Assembly (NCBI RefSeq): GCF_050296195.1
Contig: NZ_JBNKRB010000041.1
Source of the DNA: Gynuella sp050296195
GTDB lineage: Bacteria > Pseudomonadota > Gammaproteobacteria > Pseudomonadales > Natronospirillaceae
Length of the DNA stretch: 64,000 bases
Reading direction: 5' to 3' (one strand)
The notes under the pieces are model-generated. The model ran no database searches, had not been told where the DNA came from, and worked only from the letters and a program-made list of their open reading frames with translations. How positions within the stretch are numbered: position 1 is the first letter of the stretch; the number at the start of each line of letters is the position of its first letter. Below are positions 35,557 through 44,900 of the stretch, one piece after another. The translations under genes and the position numbers were made by a program.

Positions 35557-36312
35557 ATGCAGGACTCTATGCATATCGCCGCACTCGGAATGGAAAGCCA
35601 ACAGACGATGGTGGACACCATTTCGAATAACATCGCCAACATCAATACCCAGAGCTTTAAAGCCGCCCAGGTTAATTTTGAAGACCTGGTCGGAAAACGG
35701 GACGGCGCTCAAGACATTATTCCAGGCGGTGCGGGCGTTCGTGTGGCTGGCTTGAGATATAACAGTACTCCCGGTGATTTGAAACAGACTGACAATGAAA
35801 TGGATATCGCGATTGCCGGCAAAGGTTTTTTTGAACTGATCAGCGATAACGGCGATTTACTCTATACCCGTAATGGTTCATTAAAAATCAATGCAGATAG
35901 CATATTGGAGTCCGTCAACGGTTTGCCTTTGAGCGCATTGATTGAAGTGCCTTCTGACTACACCAGCCTGGCGGTTGCCAACGATGGCACGGTTCTGGCC
36001 GATGTGCCGGACCAGAAAGATCCTGTCATTCTGGGTCAGCTTGAACTGGCACATTTTATCAACCCGGAAGGCTTGGAAAGCCTTGGTAATGGGCTGTATC
36101 GCAGCAGCCAGGATTCTGGTGAAGCGCAGTATTTCGCCACCGACTCGAATCCATCCAAAATTTTGCAGGGTTATGTCGAGACATCCAATGTGAATATGGT
36201 ACAGGAGCTAACCTCTCTGGTACTGGCCCAAAAAGCATACGGTCTGAACTCCAGAATATTGCAGGCATCCGATGAAATTCTGGGTTTAATCAATGATCTA
36301 CGCAGAGGCTGA
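35557..36312 (+). CDS. flgG: Distal rod protein FlgG
   Basis: A 251-residue axial protein with the N-terminal TISNNIANINTQSFKAAQVNFEDL motif, central GKGFFELIS and LYTRNGSLKIN, and C-terminal SNVNMVQELTSLVLAQKAYGLNSRI, the standard FlgG pattern. Starts two bases after flgF. FlgG forms the distal rod between the P and L rings and the hook. About ten residues shorter than typical. Confidence 0.92.
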   Translation: MQDSMHIAALGMESQQTMVDTISNNIANINTQSFKAAQVNFEDLVGKRDGAQDIIPGGAGVRVAGLRYNSTPGDLKQTDNEMDIAIAGKGFFELISDNGDLLYTRNGSLKINADSILESVNGLPLSALIEVPSDYTSLAVANDGTVLADVPDQKDPVILGQLELAHFINPEGLESLGNGLYRSSQDSGEAQYFATDSNPSKILQGYVETSNVNMVQELTSLVLAQKAYGLNSRILQASDEILGLINDLRRG

Positions 36313-36338
36313 AGCTCGAATAATGTCGGTCTGACTCA

Positions 36339-37301
36339 ATGATATTCCGACTGCTGCTGATTTGTTTGCTAGGTATTCATGCCGAAGTCGCAGGTGCGCA
36401 GACGGTGACATTGCGCGCGCAGGTTAGTGTTGACAATGACTGGATACTGCTCGGTGATGTAGTGGACTTTGGTTCCCGTCTGTTGACGCTAGAACAGCAA
36501 CAGATTGCCGCGTTGACCGTGGCCCGTGCACCGACCGTTTCACACAGTCTGGTCTTGCAGCGGGCATTCATATTGCGTCGTTTGTCGTCTTTTTCATCAA
36601 CGATTGAACTGGCCGGCGCAGACGAAGTGGAAGTGAGAAGGCATAGCCAGACCATCGCAGCCAGGCAGATTCGCGAGACACTGACGGCCGCTATTAGCCG
36701 GGAACTGGCGGCGTACGATGTGGAGCCCGGGCAATACCGGGTAGATGGCATGGAACGGATACACGACATCAAGGTGCCGGCCTCAGCCGAACCGGACATC
36801 AAAGTGGATCGTTTTCAACCGCGGTTGCCAGCCTCGCAGTCACTGGCATGGATCGATATTTGGGAAAACGATGTGCGAGTGGAAAGTTTGAGCATCCCCA
36901 TCAGACTCAATCTGCCACAGCAGGTGTGGAGTATTAATAAAGATATGGCCGTCGGCGACATCATTCAGGCTCAGGATTTAACCGGTCGCCAAATGAATAA
37001 TGCCAATTTCGCCTATTGGCCCAAGTCGCAGAACGTTGTTGGCCTGGAAATAAAACGACCACTGACCGCCGGCGCGTCACTGCACCAAAAGGATCTGGGA
37101 CCGAAATCGTTGTTTGTTAAAGACCAGGTCATTAACGCCACTTTAAATATCGCTGGCGTGATGGTGGAAATGACCGTACGGGTTTTGCAGCCATTGAATC
37201 GCGGCAGTCACGGTCTGGCTGAACGGGAAAACGGTCGTAAAGTTGAAATATGGATTAACGCCGATGGTAAGGCGGAAATCATCGGAAAATACGAGGAATA
37301 A
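36339..37301 (+). CDS. flgA: P-ring assembly chaperone FlgA
   Basis: A 320-residue secreted protein with a Sec signal (MIFRLLLICLLGIHAEVAGA) and a C-terminal SAF/antifreeze-like domain (MAVGDIIQAQDLTGR, NVVGLEIKRPLTAGASL). FlgA aids P-ring (FlgI) polymerisation in the periplasm. It belongs to the longer FlgA type. Its order before flgH and flgI makes the assignment firm. Confidence 0.88.
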   Translation: MIFRLLLICLLGIHAEVAGAQTVTLRAQVSVDNDWILLGDVVDFGSRLLTLEQQQIAALTVARAPTVSHSLVLQRAFILRRLSSFSSTIELAGADEVEVRRHSQTIAARQIRETLTAAISRELAAYDVEPGQYRVDGMERIHDIKVPASAEPDIKVDRFQPRLPASQSLAWIDIWENDVRVESLSIPIRLNLPQQVWSINKDMAVGDIIQAQDLTGRQMNNANFAYWPKSQNVVGLEIKRPLTAGASLHQKDLGPKSLFVKDQVINATLNIAGVMVEMTVRVLQPLNRGSHGLAERENGRKVEIWINADGKAEIIGKYEE

Positions 37302-37307
37302 CCAGTG

Positions 37308-37874
37308 ATGAAAACCTCCACCTATATTGGCTGGATTCTACTGACGGTCAGTCACATGGCCTGCGCCGTCAGTTTATACCAGCCAGACAGCTATCGCGCC
37401 ATGGTGTCAGCACAGCGATCACATTCTGTCGGCGATATATTAACGGTCATGATTTATGAAAGTGCCACCGCCACAACCTCAGCCTCAACCGATGCTAATG
37501 CCACAACCGGTATCGATATTCAGGCATCCAAAGGCAGCAATGACCTGCAAGCGGGAGTAAATGCAGGTAGCAACTTTGCCGGTGGCGGGGCTGTTAACCG
37601 AACCGGTAAAGTGGTCGCCAATGTATCGGTCGTCATTACGGGCATCAAAGATGGCGGCTCGTTCGAACTGGCTGGCGAGCAACACATCAAGCTCAACAAC
37701 GAAGAACAGTTGATTCGCGTCAGCGGGATCGTCCGACCCGAGGATGTTTCCGAACAGAACATGGTGATTTCCACCCGTATGGCGGATCTCAAAATCGACT
37801 TCATTGGCGATGGCCTGCTGACCAAGAGTGAAAAGCCGGGCATCTTTACCAGGGTATTTAAATGGTTGTTCTAA
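37308..37874 (+). CDS. flgH: L-ring protein FlgH
   Basis: A 188-residue outer-membrane ring protein. The N-terminus is a signal-like segment ending MACAVSLYQP, where Cys would be the lipidated residue, but the -3 position is His rather than Leu, so the lipobox is atypical. The body has the family stretches SVGDILTVMIYES, VNRTGKVVANVSVVITGI, QHIKLNNEEQLIRVSGIVRPEDV. It is shorter than usual (about 225-230), losing part of the N-terminal region. GTG 37305 is an alternative start. Overlaps flgI by 13 bases. Confidence 0.9.
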   Translation: MKTSTYIGWILLTVSHMACAVSLYQPDSYRAMVSAQRSHSVGDILTVMIYESATATTSASTDANATTGIDIQASKGSNDLQAGVNAGSNFAGGGAVNRTGKVVANVSVVITGIKDGGSFELAGEQHIKLNNEEQLIRVSGIVRPEDVSEQNMVISTRMADLKIDFIGDGLLTKSEKPGIFTRVFKWLF

Positions 37875-38992
37875 ATCTGTTTCGCCATTCCGTCTTGATG
37901 CTGCTGTTAGTCAGCAGTTTTGCCACTGTCGCTGCAGGTTCAGATAGCGTACGCATAAAAGATCTGGCCAGAATCAAAGGTGTCCGCGATAACAGTCTGG
38001 TGGGCTACGGCATTGTCGCCGGATTGGCCGGCACCGGTGACTCGATTCGTAATCAGGCCACGGTGCAGTCCATCAGCAATACTCTGCGCAAATTTGACAT
38101 CATGATATCCAGCTCGGATGTCCGTTCAAGAAACGTTGCCGCTGTTATGCTGACAGCTAATCTGCCAGCTTTCGCAGAAGCCGGCGACAGCATCGATGTC
38201 AATGTGACCTCCATTGGCGATGCCCGCAGCCTGGCCGGCGGTACTTTATTATTGGCCGATCTACGCGGTCCGGATCAGAATATCTATGCACTGGCACAAG
38301 GGCCACTGTCCGTGGGCGGATACAATTACGATGTCAACGGCAACATCGCCCAGAAGAATCATCCCACCGCCGCAATTGCTATTGGTGGTGGACGAGTGGA
38401 ACAGAGCGTCGAAACACAGATGCTCAATGCAGCAGGCGAACTTGAGCTGCTGTTGGATAATCCGGATATCACTACGGCCATCCGGCTGGTGGATTCCATT
38501 AATGCGGAAATTGGTGCCAATACCGCCTACGCTGAAAATCCCGGCAAAGTCGCCATTAGGATTCCCGCCGAGCAGAGCCGGAACTATCTGCGCCTGATGG
38601 CCCGGGTCGAAAATATTCAGGTCATTCCCGACTCCGTTGCCCGGGTGGTCGTCAATGAAAAAACCGGCACCGTTATTTCCGGTGGTGATGTACGCATTGG
38701 CAAAGTCAGCATTACCCACGATGACATCAAGATTTCCGTCAGCAATGAAACCCGGGCTTACTCATCGCTGGCGCTGATCAACACCCAGGACAAAGGCGTA
38801 ACCCTGGTACCCGATTCCAAACTGACCGTGGAAGAACAACCCAATATACAGATGGACGTCAATCAGGGCAGTTCCGTGGCTGACCTGATTGTTGCCCTCC
38901 GCAAGGTCAACGCCACCAGTCGGGAAATTATTACCATATTACAAACACTCAAAAGTGCAGGAGCACTGCACGCAGAGTTGATTGTGCAATGA
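37862..38992 (+). CDS. flgI: P-ring protein FlgI
   Basis: A 376-residue periplasmic ring protein with a Sec signal (LMLLLVSSFATVAAG) and typical FlgI regions: RIKDLARIKGVRDNSLVGYGIVAGL at the mature N-terminus, ADLRGPDQNIYALAQGPLSVGG, and NQGSSVADLIVALRKVNATSREIITILQ near the end. The P ring surrounds the rod in the peptidoglycan. Length is normal, unlike several neighbours that are shortened. Confidence 0.94.
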   Translation: MVVLNLFRHSVLMLLLVSSFATVAAGSDSVRIKDLARIKGVRDNSLVGYGIVAGLAGTGDSIRNQATVQSISNTLRKFDIMISSSDVRSRNVAAVMLTANLPAFAEAGDSIDVNVTSIGDARSLAGGTLLLADLRGPDQNIYALAQGPLSVGGYNYDVNGNIAQKNHPTAAIAIGGGRVEQSVETQMLNAAGELELLLDNPDITTAIRLVDSINAEIGANTAYAENPGKVAIRIPAEQSRNYLRLMARVENIQVIPDSVARVVVNEKTGTVISGGDVRIGKVSITHDDIKISVSNETRAYSSLALINTQDKGVTLVPDSKLTVEEQPNIQMDVNQGSSVADLIVALRKVNATSREIITILQTLKSAGALHAELIVQ

Positions 38993-39011
38993 GCAAACCG
39001 AGGATTTTTAT

Positions 39012-39362
39012 ATGACGCAGATCCTGAATTCACTGTTACCGGCCACACTCACGGCACTGGATGCTCTGAGCCTGAACCAGAAGCTGCTGGCCAGTAACAT
39101 CGCTAACGCCAATACCAAGGGCTACACCCCCTCGCACCTGGATTTCGAAGCCTATATGGACAGCGTTTTGCAAAACCTGGACATGAACTCAGCCACAGAT
39201 GACCGCATCGGAGCCTATGTGCAGCAGACTTCCGGCGAAGTGCAGCTTGATATGGAACTCGGGCTAATGTCTGAAAACCTGCAGAAATATAAGGCCATCA
39301 TGGATGTATTGAACCGCCAGACTTCACTGATGCAGTTGGCAATAACGGGTCGGAGTATTTAA
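39012..39362 (+). CDS. flgB: Rod protein FlgB
   Basis: A 116-residue proximal rod protein. The start at 39012 is set by GAGGA upstream. N-terminal ALSLNQKLLASNIANANTKGYTPS is the axial-protein motif; the C-terminal half is a helix (LMSENLQKYKAIMDVLNRQTSLMQLAI). Slightly shorter than the usual 135. Followed directly by flgC. Confidence 0.9.
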   Translation: MTQILNSLLPATLTALDALSLNQKLLASNIANANTKGYTPSHLDFEAYMDSVLQNLDMNSATDDRIGAYVQQTSGEVQLDMELGLMSENLQKYKAIMDVLNRQTSLMQLAITGRSI

Positions 39363-39364
39363 TC

Positions 39365-39775
39365 ATGGCTGACTTTAAAGCGTTTGAGATCAGTTCGGCC
39401 GGTATGGCGCTGGAAAAACTGCGGCTCGACCTGGCAGCGATGAACATCGCCAACATGAATACCGCCACCAGAATCGGTGAGGGCTACCATCCGCGCCACA
39501 TAGAAACCAGTCTGATCGGTCAAACCGGGTTTGAGGATTTCATGCAATCCCTCGACGTCAGTCAGTTGGTTGCAGTACGCGAAGGCGAAACCCGGCAGGT
39601 GTATGAACCAAGTCACCCGCTGGCCAATCAGGACGGCATGGTGGAATACCCCGATATCAAGCCATTAACCGAAATGATGACACTGATGACCGCCATCCGC
39701 AGTTACGAGGCCAATGCCCGCGCATTCAACGCCTCCAAACTGCTGGTGGATGAAGCCCTGAAACTGGGTAAATAA
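39365..39775 (+). CDS. flgC: Rod protein FlgC
   Basis: A 136-residue rod protein of normal length. FEISSAGMALEKLRLDLAAMNIANMNT is the N-terminal helix with the axial motif, and MTLMTAIRSYEANARAFNASKLLVDEAL the C-terminal one. The family HPLANQDGMVEYP motif is present. It starts two bases after flgB. Confidence 0.93.
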   Translation: MADFKAFEISSAGMALEKLRLDLAAMNIANMNTATRIGEGYHPRHIETSLIGQTGFEDFMQSLDVSQLVAVREGETRQVYEPSHPLANQDGMVEYPDIKPLTEMMTLMTAIRSYEANARAFNASKLLVDEALKLGK

Positions 39776-39792
39776 TTTACAGGAGACCGCAT

Positions 39793-40083
39793 ATGGCACT
39801 GGACAGCATCTCTGCCCTGTCAGGACTGACAGAAACACTGAGCCTTGAGAAATCGTCCACTCAAGGCAATTTCGAAGCCTGGCTGAGCCATCAGGTTCAG
39901 GATCTGAATCAACAGGAAATGACCCTCTCTGAAGACATCAAAGGGGTACTGAAAGGCGATATTCAAAACCTGCATCAGGTCATTATCGGCATGGAAAAAA
40001 CCCAGCTTGCGTTTCAACTGGCCGTACAGGTCCGTGACCGGGTGCTGGAAGGTTATCAGGAAGTCATGAGGATGCAGGTTTGA
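39793..40083 (+). CDS. fliE: Hook-basal body protein FliE
   Basis: A 96-residue MS-ring/rod junction protein. The C-terminal helix (IIGMEKTQLAFQLAVQVRDRVLEGYQEVMRMQ) is the FliE signature; the N-terminal part is acidic and variable. AGGAG precedes the start. Overlaps fliF by four bases (TTGA). Confidence 0.9.
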   Translation: MALDSISALSGLTETLSLEKSSTQGNFEAWLSHQVQDLNQQEMTLSEDIKGVLKGDIQNLHQVIIGMEKTQLAFQLAVQVRDRVLEGYQEVMRMQV

Positions 40084-41495
40084 GTACCCCAAAACAAACG
40101 TTGTTCAGCGATTTAAGCAGCACTGCGAAAATCTCCCTGGCAGCCGGCGTGGTCCTGATACTGGCCCTTGCGGCAGGCCTATACTGGTGGTCGGTGCAAA
40201 CTCAATATCAGGTTGTGCTGCAGAATGCCCAGAAGGAGGATATCGCCCGCGCCGAGCAGGAGCTCAGCACGCATCAGATTCCGTTTCAAATTACTGAAGA
40301 CGGCCTGTCGCTATCGGTCGCCGATCAATACGCGTCACAGGCGAGGATTATTCTCGCCGATCTGGGACTACCCTTCGACAACACCGTCGGCCTGGAAATG
40401 TTTGCCACTTCAGACTTTGGTGTCACCGAATTTGCCCAGCAAATCAATTATAAACGCGCTCTGGAAGGTGAGCTGACCCGCACCATATCCGCTATGCACG
40501 AGGTGCGTTACGCCCGGGTCCATCTGGTGTTGCCAGAAAAAGGCTTACTGAAAAGCGACCACATTCCATCGTCAGCAGCAGTCACGCTGTTTCTCAGAAA
40601 TGGTGTCTCACTCAGCACCGACCAAGTGACCGGTATTCAACGTCTGGTAGTCGCCTCTGTGCCGGGCATGAAAGCGGATCATGTGACGATTCTTGATCAA
40701 CAGGGCAACACTCTGAGCCATGACAGCAATGACTCCCCGGCTGTAAAGATCGACAACGAACAAGCCGATCTCGAAGCCCGGCTGCAGCAGAAAGTAGCGG
40801 ATATTCTGTTACAACAGTTTTCCGCTCAGGCCTTTAAAGTCACGGTTAACGCCGAGATCGAGCGCCATGCCACCCATCGGGTGGAGGAACGTCCTGTCAT
40901 CGGTGCCGACGGCAAAGGCGCTTTGACCCGGAAAATCAGCTCCACGGAATATCCAAACAAGAGCAGTAAACCCACACAGCATTCCGAAGAAAGCTATGAG
41001 TATGGTCTCATCCGCGAGGAAACCGATATTCCTGGCGGCAGTCTTTCTCGACTATCCGTGGCGGTCTGGTTGTCAGCCGACCTGAGCGCTGAGCAGAAAA
41101 ACGACCTGGAAGCACTGATTCAGATTGCAGTTGGCGCAGATCCTCAACGCGGCGACCGGGTGGCTCTGATGGTCTCGGCACCGGTCGCGGTCGAGCCAGC
41201 ACCGGCTGCCACTTCTGAACTCCCGGCCATGGATATGACAGGGTCAGATTCCAGCCCTGTACCGACTGCGGTAAAAACCACGACCCAGCCGGACTTCTAT
41301 ATTCCAATCGGCGGTATCACCGTCAATGCCCTGTACATTGTTGCCGGACTACTGGGCCTGTTGATCATTTGTATTCTGATCGTGATCAAACTCATGTGGG
41401 ATATGCGCAAAATGCGCCTGACCCGACAACAGCGTGAAGTTTTGCTAAACCAGCTCAATCAGATCCTCTATGAACAGAAACGGGAACAGGTCTGA
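40080..41495 (+). CDS. fliF: MS-ring protein FliF (shortened)
   Basis: A 471-residue inner-membrane ring protein starting at TTG. Membrane segments are at about 16-38 and 415-440, with the ring-building motifs between (ARIILADLGLPFDNTVGLEMF, FAQQINYKRALEGELTRTI, ARVHLVLPEKGL). The usual length is 550-570 residues; here the cytoplasmic C-terminal tail is only about 30 residues, and in normal FliF this tail binds FliG. This agrees with the missing FliG. Homology to the injectisome ring SctJ is shared by all FliF proteins; the flagellar form is supported by the second membrane segment and the neighbours. Confidence 0.9.
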   Translation: MSTPKQTLFSDLSSTAKISLAAGVVLILALAAGLYWWSVQTQYQVVLQNAQKEDIARAEQELSTHQIPFQITEDGLSLSVADQYASQARIILADLGLPFDNTVGLEMFATSDFGVTEFAQQINYKRALEGELTRTISAMHEVRYARVHLVLPEKGLLKSDHIPSSAAVTLFLRNGVSLSTDQVTGIQRLVVASVPGMKADHVTILDQQGNTLSHDSNDSPAVKIDNEQADLEARLQQKVADILLQQFSAQAFKVTVNAEIERHATHRVEERPVIGADGKGALTRKISSTEYPNKSSKPTQHSEESYEYGLIREETDIPGGSLSRLSVAVWLSADLSAEQKNDLEALIQIAVGADPQRGDRVALMVSAPVAVEPAPAATSELPAMDMTGSDSSPVPTAVKTTTQPDFYIPIGGITVNALYIVAGLLGLLIICILIVIKLMWDMRKMRLTRQQREVLLNQLNQILYEQKREQV

Positions 41496-41498
41496 ACG

Positions 41499-41822
41499 AT
41501 GGACAACATCAAAGCCAAAGTCGATGACGCCTTCCAGCAATTGTTATCCTGCCTGCACCCAAAAGACAGCCAGTGGCTGAGCACTCAGGTACAACAGCAT
41601 GCACTGTTATCCGAGTTTGAATCATTGCTGGATCAGGAAGAACTGGAAATATCCAAAATCAGTCATCTGGTTGCCCGACACCCTGATCTGCAGGCGTATT
41701 TCGATCTGCTGTCACCCGCAGCACAAATCAGCGATGCACTGCGCAGCAGTCTTCGCAGGCATCTGCTGACTCAGGCAAATACTCTGATGCAGGACGAAAT
41801 CCATGCCGACCGAAACCATTAA
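41499..41822 (+). CDS. Small protein in the fliG position
   Basis: A 107-residue soluble helical protein lying exactly where fliG is normally found, between fliF and fliH. It is one third of the length of FliG (about 335) and I see none of the FliG armadillo or torque-helix motifs. Ends with DEIHADRNH and overlaps fliH by 20 bases. In injectisomes the same slot (between SctJ and SctL) holds SctK, which replaces FliG functionally. It may therefore connect the shortened MS-ring to the reduced C-ring, or be a FliG remnant. Neither is proved. Confidence 0.6.
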   Translation: MDNIKAKVDDAFQQLLSCLHPKDSQWLSTQVQQHALLSEFESLLDQEELEISKISHLVARHPDLQAYFDLLSPAAQISDALRSSLRRHLLTQANTLMQDEIHADRNH

Positions 41823-42471
41823 ACTGCCACTGCGGGAAGAGCCCGACGCGGTCAGAACAGCGGTACCGGATGCTCATCCCTACCAACCGTCTGAGGCACA
41901 TCCGCAACCAGCAACGGTTCCGGTGTTATCACCATTGGAACAGGAAAACCAGCGTTTGCAGACCGCCCTGGCAGCTGCCGAGGCAGAACTGGAACAGTAT
42001 CGTCAGCAAGTTTACGAGCAACAATTCAACGAGGGCTATGAAGCGGGTTTTCAGCAGGCTTCCGAGTTGATCGATGAAATTGCCACACTGGAACGATCAT
42101 TTCTTGACCAATGGCAACAAACCCAGCAGCAGTTTGAAACCGAAGTGGCCAAAATCGTGCTCGCAGCCGTCGGAAAAATCCTCGGAAACGCCCTTGCCAG
42201 ACCAGAGGCCTGCCTCGCAGCCGTTAAAGAAGTCATGCAGTCCGTGGGGCCGCAGGACAAACTGATCATTCACGTCTCGCCCCACGATCATTCATTGTTC
42301 GAGCGTTATAAACGTCAGCTCAATGCCACCTCTCAGGTGGAATACGTACCCGATGAACGAGTCCAGATCGGTGGCTGCCTGATTGAACTCAAACGCGGCA
42401 TGCTGGATGGCAGAATCGAAGTACAACTGCAATCCCTCATCGACACTCTCAGCTCGGTCAAACGGTCCTGA
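41803..42471 (+). CDS. fliH: Flagellar export ATPase regulator FliH
   Basis: A 222-residue protein: Pro/Glu-rich N-terminus, a coiled region (QENQRLQTALAAAEAELEQYRQQV), the FliH GYEAGFQQA segment near 80, and the C-terminal domain (IVLAAVGKILGNAL, DERVQIGGCLIELKRGMLDGRIEVQLQSL) that binds FliI. Normal length. Its 3' end is one base before fliI. Confidence 0.9.
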   Translation: MPTETIKLPLREEPDAVRTAVPDAHPYQPSEAHPQPATVPVLSPLEQENQRLQTALAAAEAELEQYRQQVYEQQFNEGYEAGFQQASELIDEIATLERSFLDQWQQTQQQFETEVAKIVLAAVGKILGNALARPEACLAAVKEVMQSVGPQDKLIIHVSPHDHSLFERYKRQLNATSQVEYVPDERVQIGGCLIELKRGMLDGRIEVQLQSLIDTLSSVKRS

Positions 42472-42472
42472 T

Positions 42473-43795
42473 ATGCAGCCATTTTCCGCCCAACCCTACA
42501 TCAGCGCCATCCAGCAACGACCGCTGGTCCGCAACGTCGGCCAGGTTACTCAGTTTTTCGGTCTGATTCTGGAAGCCGACGGGCCGGATGTATTTTTGGG
42601 GGAAAAGTGCGAGATTTACTCTCAGGCCAGTGCCGTTCCGGTTGAGGCAGAGGTCATAGGTGTCCGCAACGGCCGGGTGGTATTGATGCCTTACGGTAAT
42701 ATTCAGGGTGTCAGATTCGGCAGCGAGGTCATTGCGACCGGTCATCCGGTTGAAGTCCATGTTGGGGAGCAACTGCTTGGCCGGGTCATTGATTCGTTCG
42801 GCAATCCACTCGATGAGCTGGGTGATATTGCCACCACCGAAAAGTATCCGGCGCTGGGCGAGAGCACCAACCCGCTCAAACGGGTATCCATTGACTCCCT
42901 GATCAGTACCGGCGTCAAAGCCATCGATGCACTGTTGCCACTCGGACGCGGCCAGCGTGTCGGCTTGTTTGCCGGCAGCGGCGTGGGGAAAAGCACCTTA
43001 CTGGGCATGCTTGCACGTAACATCGATTCGGACATTAATGTCATCGCACTGATTGGAGAACGGGGCCGCGAAGTCGAAGAATTCATTCGCCACAGCCTTG
43101 GTCCGGAGGGTCTTGCCCGCTCAGTTGTGGTGGTAGAGACCTCCGAACGTTCGCCATTATTGCGCTATCATGCAGCCCACACCGCCACCAGTATCGCTGA
43201 ATATTTTCGCGATCAGGGCAAACACGTTACCCTGATGATGGACTCTGTCACCCGTTATGCCATGGCACTCAGGGAAATTGGCCTGTCCATTGGCGAACCA
43301 CCTACCGCGCGCGGTTATACACCCTCGGTATTTACTGCTCTACCACGACTGATGGAACGTTGCGGCTGCTTCCAGCAAGGCTCCATCTCTGCCATTTACA
43401 CCGTATTGGTGGAAGGTGATGACATGAACGATCCCATTGCCGATGCAGTCAGAGCGATTCTCGACGGCCATATTGTACTGTCACGGCAACTGGCGGAACG
43501 GGCACATTATCCTGCTATCGATGTACTCAAGAGTGTGAGCCGTTTGAAAAACCATCTGTTCGATAGCGAGCAGCAAACGCATTCGGCAGAGCTGATCCGG
43601 CGCATGGCGCTGTACGAACATTCACGCGATCTGATTGAAGTCGGAGCTTACAAGGAAGGGCTGAATCCTGCCCTGGACAGAGTGATCCGGCAATGGCAAC
43701 AGATTGAGGATTTTCTCTGTCAATCCTATGAAACCCCGGTCCCACAAACCGACACGCATACGCAATTGAAAACCCTGGTGACCACCGATGCATAA
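42473..43795 (+). CDS. fliI: Flagellum-specific ATPase FliI
   Basis: A 440-residue export ATPase related to F1-beta. Walker A AGSGVGKST at 167-175, Walker B VTLMMDSVTRYAMA near 259-272, and the GRGREVEEFI region are intact, so ATP hydrolysis is expected. The N-terminal domain and RGYTPSVFTALPRLMERCG also match. Start at 42473; the open frame extends upstream inside fliH but there is no family likeness there. Overlaps fliJ by 8 bases. Confidence 0.94.
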   Translation: MQPFSAQPYISAIQQRPLVRNVGQVTQFFGLILEADGPDVFLGEKCEIYSQASAVPVEAEVIGVRNGRVVLMPYGNIQGVRFGSEVIATGHPVEVHVGEQLLGRVIDSFGNPLDELGDIATTEKYPALGESTNPLKRVSIDSLISTGVKAIDALLPLGRGQRVGLFAGSGVGKSTLLGMLARNIDSDINVIALIGERGREVEEFIRHSLGPEGLARSVVVVETSERSPLLRYHAAHTATSIAEYFRDQGKHVTLMMDSVTRYAMALREIGLSIGEPPTARGYTPSVFTALPRLMERCGCFQQGSISAIYTVLVEGDDMNDPIADAVRAILDGHIVLSRQLAERAHYPAIDVLKSVSRLKNHLFDSEQQTHSAELIRRMALYEHSRDLIEVGAYKEGLNPALDRVIRQWQQIEDFLCQSYETPVPQTDTHTQLKTLVTTDA

Positions 43796-44246
43796 CCTGA
43801 AAAAGAAAATCCGCCGTGCGCATGTTATGACCCGGCTGGAAGATATCAGCCAGGCTCAGCTGCAACAGGCGTTACATCAGATCGAACACCTGCGCAGTGT
43901 TGAACAGGACAAAAAAGCCGCTTACGAAAGTGAAATCGAATCATTGCATCAACTACTGGGCCGGCAGACACGAGCAGGTCATTCCTTTGATCCGACCAGC
44001 TATCTGCAGGCCACCCGGGTGATTTCTGATCTGGAGCAACACGTCCATCATCATACGGCCGAAATCGATACCCTGAGTCAGCAAATACACGGACTTTCCG
44101 AGCAACTGCAACAGGTGTCCGCACGGAAAAAAACACTACAACGACTGGGTGAGCGACTGCACAAAGAAAAGCATCACCAGCAGACCGGCGCACACTACAA
44201 ACAGCAGGATGAGGCCATTTTGCACAACTATCGGGGGCGTCTGTAA
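43788..44246 (+). CDS. fliJ: Flagellar export chaperone FliJ
   Basis: A 152-residue protein predicted to be one long coiled coil, rich in Gln, Leu, Glu and Lys throughout. Position between fliI and the fliK-like gene and the coiled-coil character support FliJ, which links FliI to FlhA and recycles chaperones. Sequence of this family is poorly conserved, so the call rests mainly on order and structure. Confidence 0.8.
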   Translation: MHNLKKKIRRAHVMTRLEDISQAQLQQALHQIEHLRSVEQDKKAAYESEIESLHQLLGRQTRAGHSFDPTSYLQATRVISDLEQHVHHHTAEIDTLSQQIHGLSEQLQQVSARKKTLQRLGERLHKEKHHQQTGAHYKQQDEAILHNYRGRL

Positions 44247-44900
44247 ATGTCTTTAACGAACATTCGATCACAAGCAACACCGGCATCGCCGCACGCCCAG
44301 GATGGACGCCAGCCGGATTACCAGAAAAAGCTCTGGGAACAGGCATTCTGGGAACAACAACGACAGATTCAGGTTGATGATACCAGCACCGGCGGTACCC
44401 CCATGTCGGAGCAGCATCAGCCGGCCATTCAAGAGACCATGACAACAACGGCATCGGAACGCTCAGGCAATACTGCAACCCAAGTGCCCGTACTGGTTTC
44501 ACACCCGCACCTGAACTTGACAGCATCGTCACCACTCGCCGCAGAGCAACCTGCAGTGATCAGTGGCCGCCGTTCCGCTGTTGCATCAGCCAGTCCGGGC
44601 CTAACCATTAATACGCCAGTGAACGCGGCAACCAGACAACCAACGACCGCTTCATCAACCGCCACGCAGACCCAACGCACACTTGCCACCGGGATGCTGC
44701 ACACGGTCGATGAGCAAGCTTCTGTCTGGCTGGGTCATAAAGCCCTGCAGGACGACCACTCACTGCTGCGCCAGATTCGCGAGGCGCTGAGTTTCTTTGG
44801 TTTGAAACTGAAGAGGCTCACCATCCACGGCACGGATATCAACCGAATTCACATGAACCCCGATTTAAACCCGCAAAAGGAGTCCGAACATGGCCATTGA
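44247..44900 (+). CDS. fliK: Short FliK-like hook-length control protein
   Basis: A 217-residue protein starting right after the fliJ stop. Most of it (about 20-150) is a Thr/Ala/Ser/Pro/Gln-rich low-complexity region, as in the ruler part of FliK. Only the last 60 residues (LLRQIREALSFFGLKLKRLTIHG) resemble the end of the FliK switch domain. Normal FliK is 375-400 or more. Place between fliJ and flgD is the usual fliK site. It may be a minimal ruler or a degenerate FliK. Confidence 0.6.
   Translation: MSLTNIRSQATPASPHAQDGRQPDYQKKLWEQAFWEQQRQIQVDDTSTGGTPMSEQHQPAIQETMTTTASERSGNTATQVPVLVSHPHLNLTASSPLAAEQPAVISGRRSAVASASPGLTINTPVNAATRQPTTASSTATQTQRTLATGMLHTVDEQASVWLGHKALQDDHSLLRQIREALSFFGLKLKRLTIHGTDINRIHMNPDLNPQKESEHGH

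Noticed and set aside
42383..42472. Upstream extension of FliI.
   Set aside because: The extra residues lie within fliH and have no likeness to FliI; ATG 42473 fits the family N-terminus.
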